Below, piece after piece: positions 48,986 to 61,199 of a stretch of 64,000 nucleotides of DNA (position 1 is the first letter of the stretch; every line of letters starts with the position of its first letter). Source of the DNA: Stomorhina lunata. Its lineage: Eukaryota; Arthropoda; Insecta; Diptera; Rhiniidae. Location of the stretch: contig OW121742.1 of assembly GCA_933228675.1 (NCBI GenBank), forward strand, positions 112,071,242 to 112,135,241. Reading direction: 5' to 3'. The position numbers and the translations under genes are program-made. The notes beneath the pieces are model-generated. The model searched no databases. It saw only the letters and a program-made list of their open reading frames with translations, and was not told the origin of the DNA.

Positions 48986-49620
48986 TTTTCGGTGCGATTC
49001 GTGGCATGTTAGTTTTATATTCAAACTTTTTATTTTATCTTTTTTTCTTTTCCTTTTCATAATTTACTTTTGCTAAGAATTTTTAAAACTAATCCTTATT
49101 TTCATCCTACTTAAGCAACATTTCGAACATTGTTTGATGGTTTTAAACTTTCTTAGACGTTTCCTTCTTTCTTTCAAGGACTTGTCAGGAGTTTTGTTTC
49201 ATTTTAGGGGCTTATTTCATAAAATGCGGTTAGAGTTTTTAAGTTTTATCTATGAATAGTTCCCTTTTGTATAATTTTATTGTTTCTTTTTTTGTTAGTA
49301 ATTTCTTTTAGAGTTTGGTTATTTAAAGGATTTCATTAATTTTGATCCTTTTGTTGGTTTGTTTGTAAAATAATACTTTCTAATAATCGTCTTAATTAAG
49401 CGTGTTAAGTGGGTGTTTGTAGGACTTATAAAATAGAAACTAATGAAGGGGGAATTGTTTGAAAAGTTGGGTAATAAAAAGTAAAGAACATAATTTAACA
49501 CTTTTTTAATTTTGTAATAATTGAAGGAAAGGGAGTTTATTGGTCTTAGATCTTAGACCTTAGAGTAGAGATTATGATTAGAAGCCATAAATTGAGACTA
49601 CGACTGAAGCACTTGTGTGT

Positions 49621-50692
49621 GCCTTGGCTTTCTCTCATTAGATAATCATATAAACTAGTTGTTTTCGAATTAGAGTAAAAGTGGTATGGGACTTTTTATG
49701 GGACTTTTCAAAACGACCATGCGGCAATTCAATGTATGGAAGCGCAACATCTTTGTACTCTAGAGTCTTTGGTCTAAGTTTTTTGACTGGGACTATGAAA
49801 TCATCTTCATGAATTTAATAACAGGTGCAAAACCCCTTCATTCTATAATCGACCTGCCAAATTCCAAAGATCAGGTTCAATGACAGCCGATTTTGAACAT
49901 TTAATTTACGAATTAGTCCTCTCGACTCCAAGTTTTTGAAATTGTAACAATTACTAGTTTTTCATCATCAACTGTCGAAACCCCAATAAAAACATTTACA
50001 TTAGAAAACCAAAAGTTCAATTATTTTTATTTCCTAAAATGTCAAATTTTTTATAATTACCTTGGAAAAACAACTGCTTCCCTCAAAAACTTTCTTTATC
50101 GAATATTTTCTAATTAAAACGACAAGACAATTTCCATTAACTTTTGGGTTTCGAAGGCGAGAAAAACTATAAAATTAGAATAAAGAAAAGAAAACAAAAC
50201 CACAATAGACATCAAAGTTGTTTTTTTCTGTTCTATCTCTATATCCAGTGAATCAAAAAAGGACACGTGTAGATGGAAAGGATGCGGGAGGATAAGAGTT
50301 ATTATCAAATTTTCAATTTGTTAGCAGAAAAATTTGCTGTTAAGTTTTATCATTTCTATCTATTATACAAAGATGTTAACTCTAAGGAAACCACTTTATG
50401 GACAGCTTAAACAATGTGGCTGAAGGACAAAAAAAAAAACAGGATGACTTCAGAAAATATTGAGGCAGCTTAAACATAGGCATAGTCAGGCCATATTCTT
50501 TAGTAAAAGTTTCCAGTTGTAGTATAGAAAAATAGTTAAAGTCGTAGCATTTCATTATAGCTGTCGTCAGCCAAAGACTCATTGATTTGCGGTATGGTCG
50601 TTTTGAAAAGTCCCATGAAAAAAGTACTTCGCTTTTACTGTAATTCGGAAACAACTAATGAAGACGATTATCTAATGAAAGAAAGCTAAGGC
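49621..50692. mobile_element. Inverted-repeat-bounded element, about 1.07 kb
   Basis: The 114 bp at 49621-49734 and the reverse complement of 50580-50692 align along their length at roughly 85% by eye. Shared words include CATTAGATAATC, AGTTGTTT, AGTAAAAG and ATGGGACTTTTCAAAACGAC. The interior has no transposase-like frame. Long terminal inverted repeats around non-coding DNA fit a non-autonomous DNA transposon or foldback-type element; the target duplication is not evident. A chance inverted duplication is the alternative. Confidence 0.7.
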
Positions 50693-51663
50693 TTGAACAA
50701 AATTTGCTAATAAATTCTTAATAAAAAATTCCAAATTTTGTTCTTTGACCTTGGGAAAGAAGTAAAGCTTTCAATTTTAAAAAGGGAATGCCTTGTATAT
50801 TCCATTAAGTCGGAGGAAAGATATTACCTATTACTTTTGTTAATGTTGAATATTGGTACAATTTAAAAAGCTATAATAAAAATATCACAAAAGATTAAAA
50901 TTTTAACGAAATTTTACGCATTCAAAACGCAGGTACGCCGAAATGATTAAAGATATCGACCTTATTTTTTGTATTTTATTCTCCCATTTGTTTGTTTTAT
51001 GATACTGGAAAGCAAATTTATTAGTTGTTATATTTGTTGAACAAAATTTTCAGAAAATTAAAAAATGATTTCTGAAACCGGCCTGAGAATAAAGTATAAA
51101 TTTCTAATATGAAAAAAACTTAAAAAATCGTTTATATTTTAACAAAAATCAACTATTTAATACTGGCAGGTCATAAAATTGTAAATCATGTCTTACTTTG
51201 AAATTGTTGTTATCCTTAAGTACATTTTTTGCTGCACATCCTTAGGCGTGTCATCAATTCATATTGAATTTTCGGAAAACAAAAATTGCTATAACTCCGA
51301 AACTACTTCTGATGACTTTAAATAAAGCTACTTTTGTTCTTTATTTAATTCCTTTAAATTTTTTTAAATAATTAAATTTTTACTGGTTAAAATTTAGTCA
51401 AAACCGAAAATATTCCCATTTTTTCACATACAAAAAAGCATAAATTTCAACCCCCATAAATAGGCAATAAATTTTGAAATTCCTGATTTTTTCTCAAATT
51501 AAAGTTATACCAAAATTAGAAACATTAAAGTACAATTTACACAAAGTAAAAAAAATGTTGATAACAATTACAAATTTTAAAAAAGAAAATTGATTAAAGT
51601 TTAAAAAAAAAATTGAAATTAAAAAAAATACAAAAATATAAAAATTTTTCCAAATATTTTATT

Positions 51664-52060
51664 AAAGATTTTACCAATTTAAGAAAAACTCAAATTAGAG
51701 GAATTTTTGGCGGATTTCATTGTCTTTATAGATATTAAATAAATTAAATTTTCAAAAATATTTTATAAGAAAATTATAAAAAAAAATTGTTTTTGGTCCA
51801 ATATTATTTTAAAATTATATATAATTCTGGAAGAATCTATTCAAATAAAACCGTTATTACTTTATTTTGTTATAAAAAATACAAAATTTTTAGAATAAAT
51901 ATTTTTTAAAGTCAATTCCAGTTAAAATTTATTTCAAACATTTTGCGACTCCTAAGGGTAGGCAATATTTTTTAAAAATTAAAAATTTTACAAATTTAAG
52001 AAAAACTCAAATTATAGGAAAATGTGGCGGATTTCATTAAGTATAGATATTTAATAAATT
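51664..52060 (+). repeat. Diverged direct repeat with about 317-bp offset
   Basis: AATTTAAGAAAAACTCAAAT followed by a GGCGGATTTCATT word and TAGATATTAAATAAATT occurs near 51673-51740. It recurs with substitutions near 51990-52060. A third, weaker partial copy (AAAGAAAAACTCAAATTAAAG) follows near 52136-52157. It looks like an old tandem duplication of AT-rich sequence. Confidence 0.7.
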
Positions 52061-53205
52061 ATTTTTTTTTTAAATAATGTCAAAAAAATTAATTTCAATA
52101 GACAATTTTTTCAAAAAATTAAAATTTTGCAAATCAAAGAAAAACTCAAATTAAAGAAAATTATAGGATATTAAACCTTGATATGTTCCTTAAAATTAAA
52201 ATATCATCTTGTTTGACATACTATGTGGGATAATCTCCCCTTAGCTTTTCCAATCTGTCATACCTAGAACCCATACCCCTTTCATAAATTCTGAGTGTCG
52301 GGTACCACGCAGTCGACTTTATTCACTTCGACTTTTCTTTTTATATTGAAATAAAATCAATCTTATATTTACTGTTAAAATGTATAACTATTTTTGTTGG
52401 TGTTACAAGTAAATTCACTTTGGTTTCAACAATTTCTTCTCAACTCCACAACTGACCCTCTCACCAGATAACTCAGCCTAACGGCTCACTAACTAGATAT
52501 ATATGAATAAATAAATGTTTGGATACATGTTGGAATATATATTGAAAAATATTGATGGTTGGTTGCCTGCCTTTGGTTTTGTGGGTTTGGATGGAGGCCT
52601 TCGATTTACATGGCTAAAGACAGCAAAAGGACAAATTGAATGACAAACTGCCAGAGTAAAGTGTTGCCACCTGATGACATGACAACGAGATGATGTGGCT
52701 TTTAAGCCACACACTCATCTCTATCCCCTTTTTTGTGTCACACAAAAAGGTAAAACGAAAAGGTACTATGGTACCAGAGCAAAGTTAACAACTTTATTAT
52801 ACAAGTCCTGGATATTACAGCATGAACTAAAGAAGTTATGGAGACTTGTTTTGTGTGAGTGAGTGACTGAGTGTTTGTGTTTGTTCTGAAGTATTTATTT
52901 AAATATTTGTTGCCTTGTAGTAGAATGTTTTTGCTTGCCTGGGCAGGTTGTAAACTGTACTTTTACGCATTGTTAAATAAGTAATTTGCAAAATGTCCAA
53001 ACCAATAACTTAACAAATGACAACATTGGTTTTAACAATGTTTTCTTATTTTGTTGCTGCTACTGCTCCTGGTACTGCAACAACTGCTGATGTTGCTATG
53101 TCTCTTCAGGTTTCTATTGCAATTGTTTGCAACAGCAACATACATATGTAATTGTTCCAGCAAAGCTGTAGTACAATGTTAAGCAGGGGCAAGAAATTAT
53201 AAATG

Positions 53206-56012
53206 TTGGAAATTTTTTAAAAATTTCCTATAAAATTAACAAATTTCTGAAAAATTTCCTATAAAAATCGGAAATTTTTGAAACATTTCCTATAAAATTA
53301 AGATTTTTATTGGAAATTTTTCAAAAATTTCCTATTTTTATTGGAAATTTTTCAAAAATTTCATATTTTATTAAGGAAATTCAAAAATTTCATATTTTAT
53401 AGAAAATTCCTATAAAAATAGGAAATTTTTGAAAATTTATAGGAAATTTTTCAAAAATTTCCTATTTTTATAGGAAATTTTTCAAAAATTTCCTATTTTT
53501 ATAGGAAATTTTTCAAAAATTTCCTATTTTTATAGGAAATTTTTCAAAATTTTCCTATTTTTATAGGAAATTTTTCAAAAATTTCCTATTTTTATAGGAA
53601 ATTTTTCAAAATTTTCCTATTTTTATAGGAAATTTTTCAAAAATTTCCTATTTTTATAGGAAATTTTTCAAAAATTTCCTATTTTTATAGGAAATTTTTC
53701 AAAAATTTCCTATTTTTATAGGAAATTTTTCAAAAATTTCCTATTTTTATAGGAAATTTTTCAAAAATTTCCTATTTTTATAGGAAATTTTTCAAAAATT
53801 TCCTATTTTTATAGGAAATTTTTCAAAAATTTCCTATTTTTATAGGAAATTTTTCAAAAATTTCCTATTTTTATAGGAAATTTTTCAAAAATTTCCTATT
53901 TTTATAGGAAATTTTTCAAAAATTTCCTATTTTTATAGGAAATTTTTCAAAAATTTCCTATTTTTATAGGAAATTTTTCAAAAATTTCCTATTTTTATAG
54001 GAAAATTTTCAAAAATTTCCTATTTTTATAGGAAATTTTTCAAAAATTTCCTATTTGTATAGGAAATTTTTCAAAAATTTCCTATTTTTATAGGAAATTT
54101 TTCAAAAATTTCCTATTTTTATAGGAAATTTTTCAAAAATTTCCTATTTTTATAGGAAATTTTTCAAAAATTCCTATTTTTATAGGAAAATTTTCAAAAA
54201 TTTCCTATTTTTATAGGAAATTTTTCAAAAATTTCCTATTTTTATAGGAAATTTTTCAAAAATTTCCTATTTGTATAGGAAATTTTTCAAAAATTTCCTA
54301 TTTTTATAGAAAATTTTTCAAAAATTTCCTATTTTTATAGGAAATTTTTCAAAAATTTCCTATTTTTATAGGAAATTTTTCAAAAATTTCCTATTTTTAT
54401 AGGAAATTTTTCAAAAATTCCTATTTTTATAGGAAAATTTTCAAAAATTTCCTATTTTTATAGGAAATTTTTCAAAAATTTCCTATTTTTATAGGAAATT
54501 TTTCAAAAATTTCCTATTTTTATAGGAAATTTTTCAAAAATTTCCTATTTTTATAGGAAATTTTTCAAAAATTTCCTATTTTTATAGGAAATTTTTCAAA
54601 AATTTCCTATTTTTATAGGAAATTTTTCAAAAATTTCCTATTTTTATAGGAAATTTTTCAAAAATTTCCTATTTTTATAGGAAATTTTTCAAAAATTTCC
54701 TATTTTTATAGGAAATTTTTCAAAAATTTCCTATTTTTATAGGAAATTTTTCAAAAATTTCCTATTTTTATAGGAAATTTTTCAAAAATTTCCTATTTTT
54801 ATAGGAAATTTTTCAAAAATTTCCTATTTTTATAGGAAATTTTTCAAAAATTTCCTATTTTTATAGGAAATTTTTCAAAAATTTCCTATTTTTATAGGAA
54901 ATTTTTCAAAAATTTCCTATTTTTATAGGAAATTTTTCAAAAATTTCCTATTTTTATAGGAAATTTTTCAAAAATTTCCTATTTTTATAGGAAATTTTTC
55001 AAAAATTTCCTATTTTTATAGGAAATTTTTCAAAAATTTCCTATTTTTATAGGAAATTTTTCAAAAATTTCCTATTTTTATAGGAAATTTTTCAAAAATT
55101 TCCTATTTTTATAGGAAATTTTTCAAAAATTTCCTATTTTTATAGGAAATTTTTCAAAAATTTCCTATTTTTATAGGAAATTTTTCAAAAATTTCCTATT
55201 TTTATAGGAAATTTTTCAAAAATTTCCTATTTTTATAGGAAATTTTTCAAAAATTTCCTATTTTTATAGGAAATTTTTCAAAAATTTCCTATTTTTATAG
55301 GAAATTTTTCAAAAATTTCCTATTTTTATAGGAAATTTTTCAAAAATTTCCTATTTTTATAGGAAATTTTTCAAAAATTTTCTATTTTTATAGGAAATTT
55401 TTCAAAAATTTCCTATTTTTATAGGAAATTTTTCAAAAATTTCCTATTTTTATAGGAAATTTTTCAAAAATTTCCTATTTTTATAGGAAATTTTTCAAAA
55501 ATTTCCTATTTTTATAGGAAATTTTTCAAAAATTTCCTATTTTTATAGGAAATTTTTCAAAAATTTCCTATTTTTATAGGAAATTTTTCAAAAATTTCCT
55601 ATTTTTATAGGAAATTTTTCGAAAATTTCCTATTTTTATAGGAAATTTTTCAAAAATTTCCTATTTTTATAGGAAAATTTTCAAAAATTTCCTATTTTTA
55701 TAGGAAATTTTTTAAAAATTTCCTATTTTTATAGGAAATTTTTCAAAAATTTCCTATTTTTATAGGAAATTTTTCAAAAATTTCCTATTTTTATAGGAAA
55801 TTTTTCAAAAATTTTTTATTTTTATAGGAAATTTTTCAAAAATTTCCTATTTTTATAGGAAATTTTTCAAAAATTTCCTATTTTTATAGGAAATTTTTCA
55901 AAAATTTCCTATTTTTATAGGAAATTTTTCAAAAATTTCCTATTTTTATAGGAAATTTTTCAAAAATTTCCTATTTTTATAGGAATTTTTTTTATGAAAA
56001 TAGGAAATTTTT
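53206..56012 (+). repeat. Family F satellite, array F11 (forward, with reverse/mixed left edge)
   Basis: About 90 units. The left 0.2 kb (53206-53440) mixes orientations: decayed reverse units, then forward, one reverse unit (CCTATAAAAATAGGAAATTT near 53410), then forward for the rest. Units from about 54430 to 55375 appear identical for about 30 consecutive copies. Sparse variants (TTTGTATAGG, AAAATTTTC) lie left of that. The right edge breaks abruptly at 55980-56012. Confidence 0.97.
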
Positions 56013-57847
56013 TACATCTGCTCTAGTTTTATCATACCTCCTAAAAGTAGGCACCACTTTTTAATTGCTTTATCCTTCTCTGTATATACGAGTATGTTAC
56101 CAGCAAGTGCAAATGATTGCAATATTTGATGTATTGTGGTTGTAAATGTACAACAAAACTTGCTATAAAACTACTTTCAAGTATTTTTGCATAATGTTTT
56201 TCTTTCGTTTTTTGGGATTTAAGGTACAAGTAATAACATATTGTTAAAACAAGGGAGTCTGATGGAAGTTACTACATATTTATATTTATATTTATATGTA
56301 TATACAGAATTGAAAACAAAAAAAATGAAATGAATGTTCCCCTCAATAAACTTACACATGCATATAAATCATTTCTCACCTTTTACACTTATAAAGACAT
56401 ACATACGAATACATATATGCAGATGTATTGAATTTAGTCATGTAAATGTAACAAGGTTACAAGTAATATCCACCAATTGTACACAAACCGTAACAGTAGC
56501 ATTTGAGTAATATATGGATGTATGTAGTCGGATATTGTAACACACTTACATAGATTTATAAAAAAAAAATTGGGAAAAATATTTGCTTAAATATACAGAT
56601 ATGACCCTATACATTTCAAATTGTTCAATATTTTTCAGAGGTTCCCAAGCACTAAGAAAAGTATGCTTAACTATTTCAGTGAAATCAATCGAAAGGTTTC
56701 TGGTGTTTAAATTTTGGATCTGCCAAAAGTTCCTAAGGTCAGACCTTTATGTTGGGAACTTCTGCCTTCATACATTTCACTTCCATCGAATTTCATTTTT
56801 TTGAGTTATATCGAACACAAAAAATTCAATGAAATAATAAAACTTTCGAAGCATAAAAATAAAACTCACCCGAAATCAATAGTATTCATGTTGCGATAGC
56901 TACTGCGATAAATGTAAGGTAAACTTACAAAATACCAAGTCCATTACAACCGAAGGTATTTATTTAAAGTTGCAGAGACTATTATTGAAATGTTTTTAAT
57001 ATTTATGAAATTTTTCAGACAATTGGATTGGTTTAAAAAATTTTGGTTTTATAAAAGAATTTTTATAAGGAAAGCAAAGGAGTCCAAGAGTATAGTTTGG
57101 ACTAAAATCAGAAGTTTTTGTCGTCGAATATAGACATTAATTTTATTCGTAGACCTGATAATGATAATAGATTTTGAATATCGATCTATTGAAAACAATT
57201 GTATAAATTAGCTTAATAGCAGTATCGAACTCTGCTACACCTCAAAAATTCCTTACTGAAATCTAAACATCTCAGAGATTGCCTTCAACTAACCAAGTCC
57301 ACCCATCAACCCAACCACCATCAAACCCATCAAAGTTGCAAAGCAACCTTCAGTTCTTCAACATTGTCATTTCATGCATCAGTCAGTGGAAGTTTAGTTT
57401 GTCAGCCATCACTCTTTAGATATTGTTCAAAAAAAAAAAAACAAAACTGAAACATTTTGTCATTTCTTTAGCCTGACATGTATTCAGTACCGACCAAAGG
57501 ACAACAATTGGAGGAAGTGAAAATATTTTCTTTCATTTTTCTTTTCACATTCATAAAAATTTAAAGCAAATAATAGAAAAAAGTTGAACATTTGTAGTTT
57601 TTATCGTCCTTCTATTGTTGCAATAACATGGGTCATTTTGGTTTCGCTGATGCTGACATGGTTTAGCCAAAGATGAAAGTGAAAGATTTTTAAAATTCCT
57701 GGAGGTTACAAAATGAAATTCTCATTTAATATTAATGGTCTAAAGTTTTCACTTAATAAAATATTCAATTGAAAGGAAAAGAAAGTGTTACATTTTTCAA
57801 TGATTTAAACCAACATAGAAACAAGGTCTCTACAAATATCAAAATAA
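56013..57847. other. Spacer between arrays F11 and F12
   Basis: About 1.8 kb of unique-looking DNA with a TTTATA hexamer run near 56277-56300 and ACATACATAC-type sequence near 56396-56420. No gene, RNA or transposon end is supported. Overlapping plus-strand frames at 56583-56899 are unrecognised. Confidence 0.55.
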
Positions 57848-60322
57848 AAAATTTCCTATAAAAATAGGATTTTTTAAAAAAATTCCTATAAAAATAAGAA
57901 ATTTTTGAAAAATTTCCTATAAAAATAAAAAAATTTTTAAAAATTTTCCCATAAAAATAAGAAATTTTTGAAAAGTTTCCTATAAAAACAAGAAATTTTT
58001 TAAAAAAAATTTTATAAAACCAAGAAATTTTAAAAATTTCCTATAAAAATAAGAAGACTTTAAAAAATTTCCTATAAAAATAAGAAATATATGAAAATTT
58101 TCCTATAAAACTAAGAAACTTTTGAAAAATTTCCTATAAAACTAAGAAATTTTTGAAAAATTTCCTATAAAACTAAGAAATTTTTGAAAAATTTCCTATA
58201 AAAATACGAAATTTTTGAAAAAATTCCTATTAAAAAAGGAAATTTTTGAAAAATTTCCTATAAAAATAGGAAATTATTAAATAATTTTCTATAAAAATAG
58301 GAAATTTTTAAAAAATTTCCCTTAAAAATAGGAAATTTTGGAAAAATTTTGTATTAAAAGAGGAAATTTTTGAAAAATTTTCTATAAAAATTTTGTATCA
58401 AAAATTTCCGATAAAAATAGAAAATTTTTGAAAAATTTCCTATAAAAATAGGAAATTTTTGAAAAGTTTCCTATAAAAATAGGAAATTTTTGAAAAATTT
58501 CCCTTAAAAATAAAAATAGGAAATTTTTGAAAAATTTCCTTTAAAAATAAAAATAGGAAATTTTTGAAAAATTTCCTATAAAAATAAAAATAGGAAATTT
58601 TTGAAAAATTTCCTATAAAAATAAAAATAGGAAATTTTTGAAAAATTTCCTATAAAAATAAAAATAAAAATAGGAAATTTTTGAAAAATTTCCTATAAAA
58701 ATAGGAAATTTTTGAAAAATTTCCTATAAAAATAGGAAATTTTTGAAAAATTTCCTATAAAAATAGGAAATTTTTGAAAAATTTCCTATAAAAATAGGAA
58801 ATTTTTGAAAAATTTCCTTTAAAAATAGGAAATCTTTGAAAAATTTCCTATAAAAATAGGAAATCTTTAAAAAATTTCCTATAAAAATAGGAAATTTTTG
58901 AAAAATTTCCTATAAAAATAGGAAATTTTTGAAAAATTTCCTATAAAAATAGGAAATTTTTGAAAAATTTCCTATAAAAATAGGAAATTTTTGAAAAATT
59001 TCCTATAAAAAAAGGAAATTTTTGAAAAATTTCCTATAAAAATAGGACGTTTTTGAAAAATTTCCTATAAAAATTGGACATTTTTGAAAAATTTCCTATA
59101 AAAATAGGGAATTTTTAAAAATTTCCTATAAAAATAGGAAATTTTTGAAAAATTTCCTATAAAAATAGGAAATTTTTGAAAAATTTCCTATAAAAATAGG
59201 AAATTTTTGAAAAATTTCCTATAAAAATAGGAAATTTTTGAAAAATTTCCTATAAAAATAGGAAATTTTTGAAAAATTTCCTATAAAAATAGGAAATTTT
59301 TGAAAAATTTCCTATAAAAATAGGAAATTTTTGAAAAATTTCCTATAAAAATAGGAAATTTTTGAAAAATTTCCTATAAAAATAGGAAATTTTTGAAAAA
59401 TTTCCTATAAAAATAGGAAATTTTTGAAAAATTTCCTATAAAAATAGGAAATTTTTGAAAAATTTCCTATAAAAATAGGAAATTTTTGAAAAATTTCCTA
59501 TAAAAATAGGAAATTTTTGAAAAATTTCCTATAAAAATAGGAAATTTTTGAAAAATTTCCTATAAAAATAGGAAATTTTTGAAAAATTTCCTATAAAAAT
59601 AGGAAATTTTTGAAAAATTTCCTATAAAAAGAGGAAATTTTTGAAAAATTTCCTATAAAAAGAGGAAATTTTTGAAAAATTTCCTATAAAAATAGGAAAT
59701 TTTTGAAAAATTTCCTATAAAAATAGGAAATTTTTGAAAAATTTCCTATAAAAATAGGAAATTTTTGAAAAATTTCCTATAAAAAGAGGAAATTTTTGAA
59801 AAATTTCCTATAAAAAGAGGAAATTTTTGAAAAATTTCCTATAAAAAGAGGAAATTTTTGAAAAATTTCCTATAAAAAGAGGAAATTTTTGAAAAATTTA
59901 TTATAAAAATAGGAAATTTTTGAAAAATTTCCTATAAAAATAGGAAATTTTTGAAAAATTTCCTATAAAAATAGGAAATTTGTGAAAAATTTTGTATAAA
60001 CATAGGAAATTTTTGAAAAATTTCCTATAAAAATGGGAAATTTTTGAAAAATTTCCTATAAAAATAGGAAATTTTTGAAAAATTTTCTATAAAAATAGGA
60101 AATTTTTGAAAAATTTCCTATAAAAATAGGACATTTTTGAAAAATTACCTATAACAATAGGTAATTTTTGAAAAATTTCCTATATAAATATGAAATTTTT
60201 GAAAATTTTTGTATAAAAATAGGAAATTTTGGAAAATTTTTGTATAAAAATCGGAAATTTTGGAAAAATTTTGTATAAGAATAGGAAATTTTTGAAAAAT
60301 TTCCTATAAAAATATAGAAAAT
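57848..60322 (-). repeat. Family F satellite, array F12 (reverse)
   Basis: About 79 units. The left 0.65 kb is diverged (ATAAGAAATTTTT subtype). At 58492-58683 units lengthen by insertion of ATAAAA: four units of 37 bp, then one of 43 bp. A homogeneous core (58683-59960) contains clustered AAAAAGAGG variants. The right edge decays through TTTGTATAAAAAT units. Confidence 0.96.
58492..58683 (-). repeat. Length-ladder units (37 and 43 bp) in array F12
   Basis: The GAAAAATTT word starts at 58492, 58529, 58566, 58603, 58640 and 58683, giving steps of 37, 37, 37, 37 and 43. The extra bases are one or two ATAAAA copies between CCTATAAAA and ATAGG. This is a slippage-generated sub-array that then amplified. 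Confidence 0.9.
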
Positions 60323-61199
60323 GTTCTAGAACTGAATATACAACAGAATCTTTGTGGATATTAAGAACATGATTTAGAATAGGGTCGAGTAAAGAACTGG
60401 ACAAGTTGTGAATTTTCAATCACAAATTATTTTAATTATAAGAATTTTTTAATTCAAAAGTTCTACCTCCTAACTTTTGCAAATTGACTTTCATCCTTTT
60501 ATTTTACCTAAAATTATACAAACTTAACATAAGTTTTTAATAAGTAATATATTTCCTCCTTTTCGTTTGTAGCTTTTCTTTAAAGTTCATTTAAACATTA
60601 ACAGTTTCCTGGATGTAAAAGTAAATATCCATATACCTACATATTTATGAGAAAATACATGCATGTGCATGTTTTCTTCTGTACTAATGAAATATTCTCT
60701 TTTTTCCCGAATACTTATTTTATCACAAACAGGAACAAGATTTCTTAGTTTTTTTTTTTCACTTTTTTTCAAAGATATTTCCTTAGGGTTTTTGTTAGAC
60801 CAAAAATTTCATGTTCATCACATTTTCTTTGGGTTTTTCTGTTTTAGTTTTTCCTCATCTGGTATCTTTTTTTTCTGTTAACATTCATTCGTTCTTTAGC
60901 TTGCAAATGATGTCTTTTCATCATCATTTGTACTAGAATCAAGTAAGAAGTGTTTTTTTCCAAGTTCTAGTAATTTTTGTAGTTCTCATTTCAGACTTTT
61001 TTGAGTTTTGTATAATTTTTTGTAGTTTACAAAGTTAAGGAATATTTACCTTTATGAAACGCTCGTAAATGGTAATGTTTAGATTTATAAAATAGTATTA
61101 ACTAAGGAGTCATGGAAAAAAACAAGAACAAATTCGAAAAGTCAACAAAAATTAAAGAACGAATAGGGTCATTCTAAGATTTATGATAAAAAAAAAAAA
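60323..61199. other. Spacer between arrays F12 and F13
   Basis: About 0.9 kb of T-rich unique-looking DNA. No gene is supported; frames on both strands at 60587-60881 are low-complexity. Confidence 0.5.

Larger units (their letters stand above)
48986..53205. other. Large spacer between arrays F10 and F11
   Basis: About 4.2 kb without tandem satellite. It includes an inverted-repeat element (49621-50692), a CTTAGAN triplet repeat at about 49545-49565, a diverged 317-bp direct repeat (51664-52060) and GCTATAACTCCGAAACTAC-type sequence near 51290. Minus-strand open frames (for example 50382-50654, 52493-52714) are unrecognised and not called. Confidence 0.55.

Noticed and set aside
52261..52335. 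GTCGGGTACCACGCAGTCGA stretch as a dispersed-element fragment
   Set aside because: It stands out in composition and has the feel of a dispersed fly repeat, but I could find no terminal repeats or second copy in the window to support it.
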